Of a stretch of DNA of 15,466 nucleotides, positions 6,125-12,777 are shown one piece after another. The DNA comes from JABISG01 sp963581435 (GTDB taxonomy: Bacteria; Planctomycetota; Planctomycetia; Planctomycetales; Planctomycetaceae), in NCBI GenBank assembly GCA_963581435.1, contig CAUZOL010000145.1, positions 1 to 15,466 on the forward strand, given 5' to 3'. The position numbers and the translations under genes were made by a program. Position 1 is the first letter of the stretch, and each line of letters begins with the position of its first letter. The notes below the pieces were generated by a model. It saw nothing but the letters and a program-made list of their open reading frames with translations. It did no database searches and was not told where the DNA came from.

Positions 6125-7372
6125 ATGAGCACCATCGAAGAACTCCGCGAAGATACCCGCGTCATCGAGTACGATGTCCGCACCGATGAAATGTTGGTCA
6201 ACATGGGGCCGCAGCATCCCAGTACGCACGGCGTGCTCAGGCTGCTGCTGCGGACCGATGGCGAAATCATCTACGAAGTCACGCCACACATCGGCTACTT
6301 GCATCGCTGTGCGGAAAAGATTGGCGAGAATCTCTCGCCCGCGCAGTGGATCCCCTACACCGACCGGATGGACTATCTGGCCGGGATGAATATGAATCTC
6401 GGTTTTTCGCTGGCAGCCGAAAAACTGATCGGCATGGAAGTTCCCCAGAAGGCGATGGAACTCCGGGTGATTATTGCCGAGCTTGGCCGCATTGCCAGTC
6501 ACCTGGTGGGCATGGGGGCCTACGGATTGGACCTGGGAAGTTTCAGCCCGTTTTTGTATGCGTTTCGCGAACGCGAGATCATTCTCGATTTGTTCGAGGA
6601 AGCTTGCGGCGCGCGGTTGACGTACAGCTATCTCACAGTTGGCGGATCGACTCACGATCTGCCGAACCAGATTATAATTCCGCCCGGTCTCGCTGCATTA
6701 ACCGACCGCAATCCGGAATTGAAAGTGAGTTGGCTCGAAGCAGTCACAATGTTTCTCGACTGGCTCGAACCGCGGATTGTCGAGTACCACACGCTGTTGA
6801 CGCGGAATTCGATTTTCATCAAACGAACGGCCGGTCTGGGAATTCTCTCACGGGAGATGGCAATCGACTTTGGTTGCACGGGACCAGTGTTACGCGGCAG
6901 CGGAATCGATCACGATCTGCGTCGCGATGGCGAGCCGATTTACACACGCATGTACGAAGGCTACGAGTTCGACGTTCCGGTTGCCCCCTTCGACGATGCA
7001 CCGCCGGAAGCGGTGTTGGGTGATAACTGGTGCCGTTTTTACGTTCGCATGATGGAAGTTGTCCAGGCCATCCGACTGGTGCGGCAGGCCATGCCGCGGT
7101 ATCAGGCGGCCGAAGGGGAATACCGTCTGCCGTTCAAACTCAGCACCAAGCTGCCCAAAGACGAATGCTACCTTGAAACCGAAAGTCCCCGTGGACAAAT
7201 GGGGTTCTATCTGGTGGGCAACGGCGATGCGCAGCCGCTTCGCGCTCGCGCGAAAAGCTCGTGCTTCTGCAACCTCGCCATCACCGATCCGCTCTGCACC
7301 GGTTTGCTGTTGGGCGACATCCCCGCCATCGTCGGCTCGCTGGACGTGGTGATGGGCGAAATCGACCGGTAA
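6125..7372 (+). CDS. nuoD: NADH-quinone oxidoreductase subunit D (49-kDa)
   Basis: Peripheral-arm subunit that forms the quinone-binding pocket of complex I with NuoB. Of 415 residues, it carries the 49-kDa signature MGPQHPSTHG at 27-36 and RMDYL at 81-85. By alignment with Thermus Nqo4, His35 and Tyr84 would be the quinone-headgroup residues. The C-terminal ESPRGQMGFYLVGNG and the final VVMGEIDR are typical. At 55-65 it reads HIGYLHRCAEK, with Cys-Ala where most homologues have Gly and a small polar residue. It is related to the large subunit of NiFe hydrogenases but lacks their metal-binding cysteine pairs. It is the last gene of the cluster, followed after 6 bp by twin hairpins. Confidence 0.96.
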   Translation: MSTIEELREDTRVIEYDVRTDEMLVNMGPQHPSTHGVLRLLLRTDGEIIYEVTPHIGYLHRCAEKIGENLSPAQWIPYTDRMDYLAGMNMNLGFSLAAEKLIGMEVPQKAMELRVIIAELGRIASHLVGMGAYGLDLGSFSPFLYAFREREIILDLFEEACGARLTYSYLTVGGSTHDLPNQIIIPPGLAALTDRNPELKVSWLEAVTMFLDWLEPRIVEYHTLLTRNSIFIKRTAGLGILSREMAIDFGCTGPVLRGSGIDHDLRRDGEPIYTRMYEGYEFDVPVAPFDDAPPEAVLGDNWCRFYVRMMEVVQAIRLVRQAMPRYQAAEGEYRLPFKLSTKLPKDECYLETESPRGQMGFYLVGNGDAQPLRARAKSSCFCNLAITDPLCTGLLLGDIPAIVGSLDVVMGEIDR

Positions 7373-7377
7373 TAATA

Positions 7378-7432
7378 GCTGCGACTTAACAAGTCGCAGA
7401 GGCCCGCGTCTGCGATGCGTTGCATCGCAGCT
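7378..7432. terminator. Twin-hairpin element between convergent genes
   Basis: Two perfect 9-bp stems stand in tandem: CTGCGACTT/AAGTCGCAG (7379-7399, loop AAC) and CTGCGATGC/GCATCGCAG (7410-7430, loop GTT). The outer bases AGCTGCGA and TCGCAGCT (7378-7385 and 7425-7432) can also pair, giving an alternative fold. Lying between the ends of nuoD and the minus-strand hydrolase gene, it could terminate both. It lacks a clear T-run, so a dispersed repeat acting as a transcription barrier is equally possible. Confidence 0.6.
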
Positions 7433-7438
7433 GGTCAG

Positions 7439-9538
7439 TTATTTGTTATCCCGCATCGGCAGTTTGCGAACCTGCAGTTGCTTCTTGTCCCAATTCAGCT
7501 TCTCTGCCGTCTGTTGCGCGAATTGCCAACCGGCCTCGTCGGCTTGATAAATCCGTACCTGCGAACGTTCGGTCGCCATCGCCACAGCCTGGGGAACGTC
7601 GAGATACCGCAGCACATTCAAAAAGATCGGACCGTCGCGATGCGACTTCGACAGGTTCCATAAGTCGAGCCGATGGACCTTCGGCTCGAACAACGACGCG
7701 TACAATGTCACGCCCGCCATTTCGCGTTGGCCCTGCATCCACAGTTGAACGTTTTGCATGCCGTCGGCTGCTCGAATCGCCTGCACCGCCCGGCGAACAT
7801 CCCAGACACGCATGCCGTCGCGCGTTTGGCCCAGCAACATGAACCTGCGGCGAATCTGCGTCCGCTTGCGCTCGCTGCGGTCCCACGCAGTCGGGCCGAT
7901 ACCGCGCGGAGCAACATACGCCATCGCCCACTTGAAGGTGGCAAACATCTTTGCCGTCTGCTCGAAGCCCGGCTTGTCGGCGGCGGGAAGCTGCTCTCCG
8001 TCCAACTCCTTGCCAAAGGCAGGACGCATCGTTGCCAGGAACTCCTGCCAACCTTGCTCATCCAGCGAATTGAGCACAACCAGATCCAGATCGGACCGTT
8101 TCAGCCCCGCACGATGCGCGAGGTAAAGCCGCAGCTGGATGTTCTGCTGGCTGGTGAAATCGTACGCCGTAAGTTGCACACCGCCCGAAGTTGAATTTAT
8201 CACCTCTTTCAGGTCGAGGTCTGCCAATTCCGCCGGCCATCCACGGAACGACTTTTCCTTCAGCGCTGCCACCCAATCAGAACGTTGTTTCTGCCACGCC
8301 TGTTTCGATTGTGGAACTTCGTGCGATTCAGCGCGGGCTGCAAACGTCTCCTGAATCGTCGTGTTCTTTTCGTCTGCGGGCAGTTTGTCGAACACCTTCA
8401 ACTGTTCCGGTTCGAAGAGCTTGACGGCCGTCGTTTCAATCAGCGGGTCCTCACCCTTCAAGAATTTGTTGAACCAATGGAACGCATGCACGCGCAGTTC
8501 CTGCGTGTCCTTGTGCGGTCCTTCGCAAATCTGCAGGCCGATCTTGTCCAATTCCCCGTGCAACTCGTAGATACGGCGGGTTTTGAAATAGACATCGACG
8601 ACGCCGTCCAGCGGAAAGATGCGGTCCTTATCGGTGTTGGAAATCAACAACGGACGCGGTGCAACTAAGGCGGCCACCATCGGAAAGTCCCAGCCGTACG
8701 TATTCAGTTGGTACATGCAGTCGCAATGCCCTTCGACGCAGCCATCGACGACGTGATTCCGCAGGCTCGCGATGCCGGCGACCGGGACGGCCACCTGGAT
8801 TCTCTCATCGAGTGCTGCGATCCACCAACTGTAGGCGCCGCCGCCCGATCGCCCGGTCACACCGAAACGGCTGGCATCGACTTCGGGGCGAGTTTCCAGA
8901 TAGTCGAGCGCGCGAATGCAATTCCACGCTTCCACCGCTGCCGAGGAATACCCGCGTGCGTTCCACCACCACATGTCGTGATTGTACGTGCCGTGATGAA
9001 TGCCCTCGATTTCCCCTAGCTGCAGGGTGTCGATAATCAGGCAGGCGTAACCGTTGCGGGCGAACCAGGCACCGTGATGCTGATAGTGGGTTTTGTTGCC
9101 GTAGCTGATGCCGTCCTTCTTCACCCGGCCGTGGCCGCAGACGTAAAGAATGGTTGGGAGCTTGCCCTTACGTTTCTTCGGAATATACAGGTTCCCCGTG
9201 ACATACAATCCCGGCCGCGACTGGAAATGCAGATTTTCGACGCGAAACTCGTCGTGATCGACGGTGCCGGTCACAACCGGTTTGAGCGGCGTCTTCGCGG
9301 GCAATGGATCGAGGGCCAACATTTCAAACAGTTGTCGGCGATACTCGTCTTTGCGATCGTTCCAGTCACCGAGCGTCTTGATGTCGGCGAGGCTGGCTGC
9401 TGTCAGTCGTTGCGTCTCGGCCTCGAAATAACGGGCGATCATTTGATCGCCCCGAGACGTGTCGGGCTTTGGCTCCCCTGCTCTGCCAACTCCTGTGGCG
9501 ACAATCAAGACGGCAATCACGGCAAGCAGTCGTTTCAT
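7439..9538 (-). CDS. Secreted alpha/beta-hydrolase, acetylxylan-esterase-like, with two hydrolase-like halves
   Basis: Large exported hydrolase of 699 residues, probably an esterase acting on carbohydrate or other polymer esters; substrate unknown. Numbering from ATG 9538, a signal peptide covers 1-20 (GRA-GE cleavage). The first half is an alpha/beta-hydrolase with an oxyanion-side HG motif at 136-137, nucleophile elbow GRSGGG at 229-234 (Ser231), probable acid Asp303 or Asp305 in NTDKDRIFP, and probable His342 in EGPHKD. The second half (about 400-699) contains APRGIGPTAWD and LLGQTRDGMRVWDVRRA, as in planctomycete two-part hydrolases, but no obvious Ser elbow. ATG 9538 is chosen because GGGAG lies six bases upstream and a signal peptide follows directly; the frame is open upstream to 9760, but that stretch looks non-coding. 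Monocistronic, convergent with nuoD. Confidence 0.85.
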   Translation of the reverse strand: MKRLLAVIAVLIVATGVGRAGEPKPDTSRGDQMIARYFEAETQRLTAASLADIKTLGDWNDRKDEYRRQLFEMLALDPLPAKTPLKPVVTGTVDHDEFRVENLHFQSRPGLYVTGNLYIPKKRKGKLPTILYVCGHGRVKKDGISYGNKTHYQHHGAWFARNGYACLIIDTLQLGEIEGIHHGTYNHDMWWWNARGYSSAAVEAWNCIRALDYLETRPEVDASRFGVTGRSGGGAYSWWIAALDERIQVAVPVAGIASLRNHVVDGCVEGHCDCMYQLNTYGWDFPMVAALVAPRPLLISNTDKDRIFPLDGVVDVYFKTRRIYELHGELDKIGLQICEGPHKDTQELRVHAFHWFNKFLKGEDPLIETTAVKLFEPEQLKVFDKLPADEKNTTIQETFAARAESHEVPQSKQAWQKQRSDWVAALKEKSFRGWPAELADLDLKEVINSTSGGVQLTAYDFTSQQNIQLRLYLAHRAGLKRSDLDLVVLNSLDEQGWQEFLATMRPAFGKELDGEQLPAADKPGFEQTAKMFATFKWAMAYVAPRGIGPTAWDRSERKRTQIRRRFMLLGQTRDGMRVWDVRRAVQAIRAADGMQNVQLWMQGQREMAGVTLYASLFEPKVHRLDLWNLSKSHRDGPIFLNVLRYLDVPQAVAMATERSQVRIYQADEAGWQFAQQTAEKLNWDKKQLQVRKLPMRDNK

Positions 9539-9544
9539 CGCGTT

Positions 9545-9549
9545 CTCCC
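9545..9549 (-). promoter_or_regulatory. Ribosome-binding site fixing the hydrolase start
   Basis: GGGAG on the minus strand, six bases before ATG 9538, decides between this start and the longer open frame reaching 9760. Confidence 0.75.
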
Positions 9550-9636
9550 AATCGATGTTGGCAAGCGGTGTCGTTTCCGTTTTTCGGCAGATCAACATTC
9601 TACGGCAATCAGGACATGTAGCGAAACCAACCGACC

Positions 9637-9706
9637 GAACATCGAACATTGAACTTCCAGCTCTCGTCTCTTGACTCTCGACCCTCAACTCTTCACCCTC
9701 AACCGT
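9637..9706. repeat. Degenerate heptanucleotide tandem array, about ten units
   Basis: From 9637 the sequence divides into ten consecutive 7-mers: GAACATC, GAACATT, GAACTTC, CAGCTCT, CGTCTCT, TGACTCT, CGACCCT, CAACTCT, TCACCCT, CAACCGT. The later units fit roughly CRACYCT. The array lies between the divergent hydrolase and Usp-like genes. Degenerate 7-bp intergenic arrays are known from some bacteria, for example cyanobacteria; function here is unknown. Confidence 0.65.
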
Positions 9707-9739
9707 CGCCGCCACAAACTCAATCAGAAGAACCGCAGC

Positions 9740-10603
9740 ATGACCAGTCGCGAAGAGCATATTGACGAGTTCGAGTCGGTGTTTCGCAGAAGTACGCGTG
9801 AACCGTTCGTCTATGCCGACGTTCCCATCGAATCGGTCGCATTGGTGACCGACGGAAACGTGGACGAGGCGGAGAAGATGCGGGTTTCGTTGACCAACTT
9901 TCTGCCAGCGCTCCCCCCTGTCAGTTCGTGGCGGTTGATTTCAGGCGCCGATTACTCGAACGTTGGCCAACTGTTGGAGCGAATTGATAGCCAGCAGACC
10001 GATCTGGTGCTGACGTATCGCCACCTGCAGGAAAAATCGCTGGTGCCGCAGCATAGCCTGGGCGTTTATCTTGATGTGTTAACGCAGGTGATGACGATTC
10101 CCGTGTTGGTGTTGCCGGGAACGGCCGCACGACCGGCTTCACTTTCAGAACGCATCTGCAATCGTGTGATGGTCGTCACCGACCACATATCTGGTGACAA
10201 CCGGCTGATCAACTACGGGGCGCGAATGTGTGCGGCCGGCGGTACCGTCTGGTTATGTCACGTTGAAGACGATGCCGTTTATTCACGTTACATGCAGGCC
10301 ATCGAGCGGATTCCGGAAATTGAGAGCGACCGGGCGCGCGAGTTGATCGCCACGCAGTTACACAAGGAAGCGAGTGACTTCGTCGAGACCTGCATCGGCG
10401 TGCTGCAGGAGAAGGGGCCAAATGTCGCTTTTCAGTCGAGCGTAACGCGCGGACACCATCTGCGAGAATACCGGCAACTGATCGACAATCACGACGTCGA
10501 TCTAATCATCGTCAACACGAACGACGAGGATCAGTTGGCCATGCGCGGCATGACGTACTCGTTGAGCGTTGAAATGATCGACGTGGCGATCTTGCTATTG
10601 TGA
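9740..10603 (+). CDS. Degenerate universal-stress-protein-like protein (two Usp-like halves)
   Basis: Cytoplasmic protein of 287 residues that appears to contain two UspA-like Rossmann halves. The first runs about 30-127 (SVALVTDG at 32-39, IPVLVLPG at 120-127). The second runs about 140-287 (NRVMVVTDH at 141-149, VDLIIVNT at 253-260, terminal MIDVAILLL). The nucleotide-binding GX2GX9G(S/T) motif of ATP-binding Usps is not evident, so it is probably a non-ATP-binding regulator or scaffold (inference). ATG 9740 is chosen because GAAG lies nine to ten bases upstream; the frame is open to 9671, but that part overlaps the heptamer array. It ends 46 bp before the transporter gene on the same strand, suggesting cotranscription and a role in modulating that transporter, as Usp domains do in some ion transporters. 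Confidence 0.65.
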   Translation: MTSREEHIDEFESVFRRSTREPFVYADVPIESVALVTDGNVDEAEKMRVSLTNFLPALPPVSSWRLISGADYSNVGQLLERIDSQQTDLVLTYRHLQEKSLVPQHSLGVYLDVLTQVMTIPVLVLPGTAARPASLSERICNRVMVVTDHISGDNRLINYGARMCAAGGTVWLCHVEDDAVYSRYMQAIERIPEIESDRARELIATQLHKEASDFVETCIGVLQEKGPNVAFQSSVTRGHHLREYRQLIDNHDVDLIIVNTNDEDQLAMRGMTYSLSVEMIDVAILLL

Positions 10604-10604
10604 T

Positions 10605-10625
10605 GAGAGTCGAAAGTCGAGGGCG
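10605..10625. repeat. Short degenerate heptamer array, opposite orientation
   Basis: Three 7-mers, GAGAGTC, GAAAGTC and GAGGGCG, follow directly after the Usp-like stop. They resemble the reverse complement of the CRACYCT-like units at 9637-9706, so the Usp-like gene is flanked by related arrays in inverted orientation. Confidence 0.5.
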
Positions 10626-10649
10626 AGAGCTTTTCGAAGGGAATCGGGC

Positions 10650-12119
10650 ATGGCTAATGGATGGTTGTTGTTGGCGTTGGAATCGTCTGCTGAAGGCGGC
10701 GGGCATCATGTTGCGCCGTGGGTGACGGGGCTGTTCGCGTTCTTGTTGGTGGCGATGATTGCCGCTTTGGCGTTTGAAGAGAAGATACACGCCAAGAAAT
10801 CGATCATCGTCGGTTCGTTCGCCGGCATTTGTTTGCTGCTGGCAACCATGCTGAAGATGCTGTCGTTCGACGACGTGATTTTGCCGGGCAGTTACGACCT
10901 GAAAAAACATCTGCTGTTCGACAACGCTGAACACCTTTGGCTGCCGGTGTACATTCCGTCGATCGACTGGGGCGTAATCACGCTCATTCTGGGCGCGAGC
11001 CTGTTTGTCGAGGTGACCAGTCGCTCGGGACTGTTTACCTGGACGGCGATCAAACTCACCAAGAAATCGGGCGGCGACCCCTGGAAACTGCTGCTGGCCT
11101 ACGGAGCGCTGACTGTGTTGTTCTCGGCCATGCTGAACAACGTGACGGCGATGATTATCATCGGCAGCTTAACGACGGTTTCGCTGAAGAGGTTGGGCCG
11201 CACCGATCTGTTGCTCGGCTTTCTGCTGTCCGAGGGACTGCTGACGAACGTCGGCGGCTTGTTGACGCTGATCAGCAGCGTGCCGAATATTATCGTCGGC
11301 AACACGGCCCAAATTAGTTTCGGCAGATTTTTTGTCGTTGCCGCTCCCTACGTACTGGTGGCGACGGCGGCGACGTTGTTCCTGGCGAAGTGGAAGTTCC
11401 ACATAGCCGGCCTGAAGACCGACGAAGAGCGAACCGCGGCGCAGGAATTGGTGTCATCATTCGATGAAAACGAGGCGATTCCCAGCAAGCGTTTTTTCTG
11501 GTTTTCGTCTGCGGTGCTGGTGCTGTTTATCGGCTGTCTTTCGTGCAAGGACTTTCTGCCGCTGGGAATTGGACAATTGGGCATGGGATTCATCGCGCTG
11601 TTTTTTGCCGGTGTGATGTTGTTGGCTTACAGAAATGAAGTCGATAAGTTCTACGCAGCGGTCGATTGGGATCTGCTCGCTTTCTTTGCGGGGCTGTTTG
11701 TGGTGATCCACGTAATGGAACACGCACAGGTGTTGGCAGTGATGGGCAAGGGGATTGCTGCCATGCTCAGTCTGCCGCCGCAACTCGCATCGAGCTTGCT
11801 GCTGGTTGCCTCAGCCGGCGCGAGTTCGGTCACCGACAACATTCCGCTGGCGGCGATGCTCGCCAAAATTCTGGCCGGAATGGAAACACCGGGCGATTCG
11901 CCCTACTGGTGGTGCGTCATTTTTGGGGCGAACCTGGGCGGGAACATCACGCCGATCGGTTCGGCTTCGACCGTTGTCGCGATGACGTTCATTCATCGGG
12001 AAAAACTGCCGTTGACGTTTGTCGGTTTTGTCGTTGCCGCGGCACCGTTTGCGGCCATTCAACTGGTGTTGGCGGTCGTGTATGTGCTAATTGTGGATTA
12101 TTGTGGCTTAATTGGTTAG
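10650..12119 (+). CDS. ArsB/NhaD-type ion transporter (IT superfamily)
   Basis: Polytopic inner-membrane transporter of 489 residues with about 11-12 hydrophobic helices. It belongs to the ArsB/NhaD/CitM (IT) superfamily, whose members include Na+/H+ antiporters, arsenite pumps and di/tricarboxylate carriers. Two inverted-repeat halves are visible. The first has LNNVTAMII (162-170) and TNVGGLLTLISSVPNIIVG (199-217). The second has VDWDLLAFFAGLFVVIHVME (338-357), SSVTDNIPLAAML (392-404) and FGANLGGNITPIGSAS (425-440). The paired Asn/Asp-Asn-Pro helices and the Gly-rich hairpins are the expected ion-binding elements. The TDN and NNVT motifs favour an NhaD-like Na+/H+ antiporter or P-protein-like role, but the substrate is not settled. 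ATG has GAAGG nine bases upstream. The stop codon lies inside the left arm of a repeat element. Confidence 0.85.
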   Translation: MANGWLLLALESSAEGGGHHVAPWVTGLFAFLLVAMIAALAFEEKIHAKKSIIVGSFAGICLLLATMLKMLSFDDVILPGSYDLKKHLLFDNAEHLWLPVYIPSIDWGVITLILGASLFVEVTSRSGLFTWTAIKLTKKSGGDPWKLLLAYGALTVLFSAMLNNVTAMIIIGSLTTVSLKRLGRTDLLLGFLLSEGLLTNVGGLLTLISSVPNIIVGNTAQISFGRFFVVAAPYVLVATAATLFLAKWKFHIAGLKTDEERTAAQELVSSFDENEAIPSKRFFWFSSAVLVLFIGCLSCKDFLPLGIGQLGMGFIALFFAGVMLLAYRNEVDKFYAAVDWDLLAFFAGLFVVIHVMEHAQVLAVMGKGIAAMLSLPPQLASSLLLVASAGASSVTDNIPLAAMLAKILAGMETPGDSPYWWCVIFGANLGGNITPIGSASTVVAMTFIHREKLPLTFVGFVVAAAPFAAIQLVLAVVYVLIVDYCGLIG

Positions 12120-12183
12120 CCGCGACGCGAAGTCTTCGTAGCAGAGCGTTCCGTTACGCAAAGCCTCCGCGTCGCGGCTAACC
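12114..12183. repeat. Inverted-repeat element, TTAGCCG/CGGCTAA type, copy 2
   Basis: Perfect 16-bp arms GGTTAGCCGCGACGCG (12114-12129) and CGCGTCGCGGCTAACC (12168-12183) enclose 38 bases with a small CGAAG/CTTCG hairpin (12128-12138) and a GCGT/ACGC pairing (12146-12159). The whole can also fold as one long imperfect stem. The transporter's TAG stop is within the left arm, and the right arm ends one base before the upstream smpB ATG. It may terminate the transporter transcript, though there is no T-run. Confidence 0.75.
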
Positions 12184-12201
12184 ATGTCATTCGGGATAAC
12201 A

Positions 12202-12678
12202 ATGGCGAAGAAGAAACAACAAAAAGAGGTCGATCCGAATTCGCGGACGGTTTGCAGAAACCGCAAGGCGCGGTTCCTGTACGACATTCTCGACGAATTG
12301 GAGTGTGGCATTGCGCTGCGAGGCAGCGAGGTGAAGAGCATTCGCAATGGGAAAATCTCCATCGACGAAGCGCACGCCCGCATTCGTGATGGGGAATTGT
12401 GGTTGGTTGGTTGCGATATCGCCGAGTATCCGCAGGCGACGGTGATGAATCACGAGCCGCGGCGAGTCCGCAAACTGTTGCTCAAGAAGCAGGAAATGCG
12501 AAAGTTCGCCGAGTCGGCCGATCAACAGGGGCTGACGCTCGTTCCAACCGCAGTCTACTTTCGACGCGGGATCGTGAAGGTCAATGTCGCCATCGGTCGT
12601 GGCCGCAAACTTCACGACAAACGCGAGAAGCTGCGGCAGAAAGACGATCGCCACGAAATGCGACAGGCGAGGAAATGA
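12202..12678 (+). CDS. smpB: SsrA (tmRNA)-binding protein SmpB
   Basis: Small basic RNA-binding protein that delivers tmRNA to stalled ribosomes in trans-translation. Numbering from ATG 12202 gives 158 residues, normal for SmpB. Family marks in order are NRKARFLYDILDELECGIAL (20-39), GSEVKSIRNGK (41-51), DEAHARIRDGELWL (55-68), the NHEPRRVRKLLL block (about 83-94), GLTLVP with VYFRRG, and the basic tail with GRGRKLHDKRE and the C-terminal helix that enters the mRNA channel. The frame also has an ATG at 12184, but that lies directly against the repeat arm and has no ribosome-binding site; MAKKK at 12202 is the typical SmpB start, preceded by a weak GGGAT. The tmRNA gene itself is not in the window. 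Confidence 0.96.
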   Translation: MAKKKQQKEVDPNSRTVCRNRKARFLYDILDELECGIALRGSEVKSIRNGKISIDEAHARIRDGELWLVGCDIAEYPQATVMNHEPRRVRKLLLKKQEMRKFAESADQQGLTLVPTAVYFRRGIVKVNVAIGRGRKLHDKREKLRQKDDRHEMRQARK

Positions 12679-12680
12679 CG

Positions 12681-12775
12681 ATTGGCAATTGCGTATTGAC
12701 TATTGAAACGGTCGCTGGTTTCTCCGACCGTTGCATCGCGTCGTAATACTCAATCGTCAGTTTCCATTAGTCAAT
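12681..12775. repeat. Inverted heptamer arrays flanking a hairpin, between convergent genes
   Basis: Left array on the plus strand, 12681-12708: ATTGGCA, ATTGCGT, ATTGACT, ATTGAAA. Right array reads the same type of unit on the minus strand, 12741-12775: TCGTAAT, ACTCAAT, CGTCAGT, TTCCATT, AGTCAAT on the plus strand. Between them a perfect 8-bp stem AACGGTCG/CGACCGTT (12707-12714 and 12725-12732) can form. Nine-base outer complements TGACGATTG (12676-12684) and CAATCGTCA (12751-12759) are also present. It could serve as a bidirectional terminator for smpB and the membrane-protein gene. Confidence 0.6.
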
Positions 12776-12777
12776 TC

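Noticed and set aside
5618..6655. 345-codon minus-strand open frame antisense to nuoC and nuoD
   Set aside because: It runs across two clearly conserved genes and their spacer, and its translation resembles no known domain. It is a codon-bias shadow.
9074..9652. 192-codon plus-strand open frame antisense to the hydrolase N-terminus
   Set aside because: The opposite strand carries the signal peptide and hydrolase core; this translation shows no family features.
9637..9706. CRISPR array, considered because of regular repetition
   Set aside because: The period is 7 bp with degenerate units and no spacers, and no cas gene is present.
9539..9760. 74-residue N-terminal extension of the large hydrolase
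   Set aside because: It would place the signal peptide internally and overlap the heptamer array and the Usp-like gene start; ATG 9538 has a strong ribosome-binding site.
12187..12654. 155-codon minus-strand open frame over smpB
   Set aside because: It is fully antisense to SmpB, whose conserved motifs are unambiguous.
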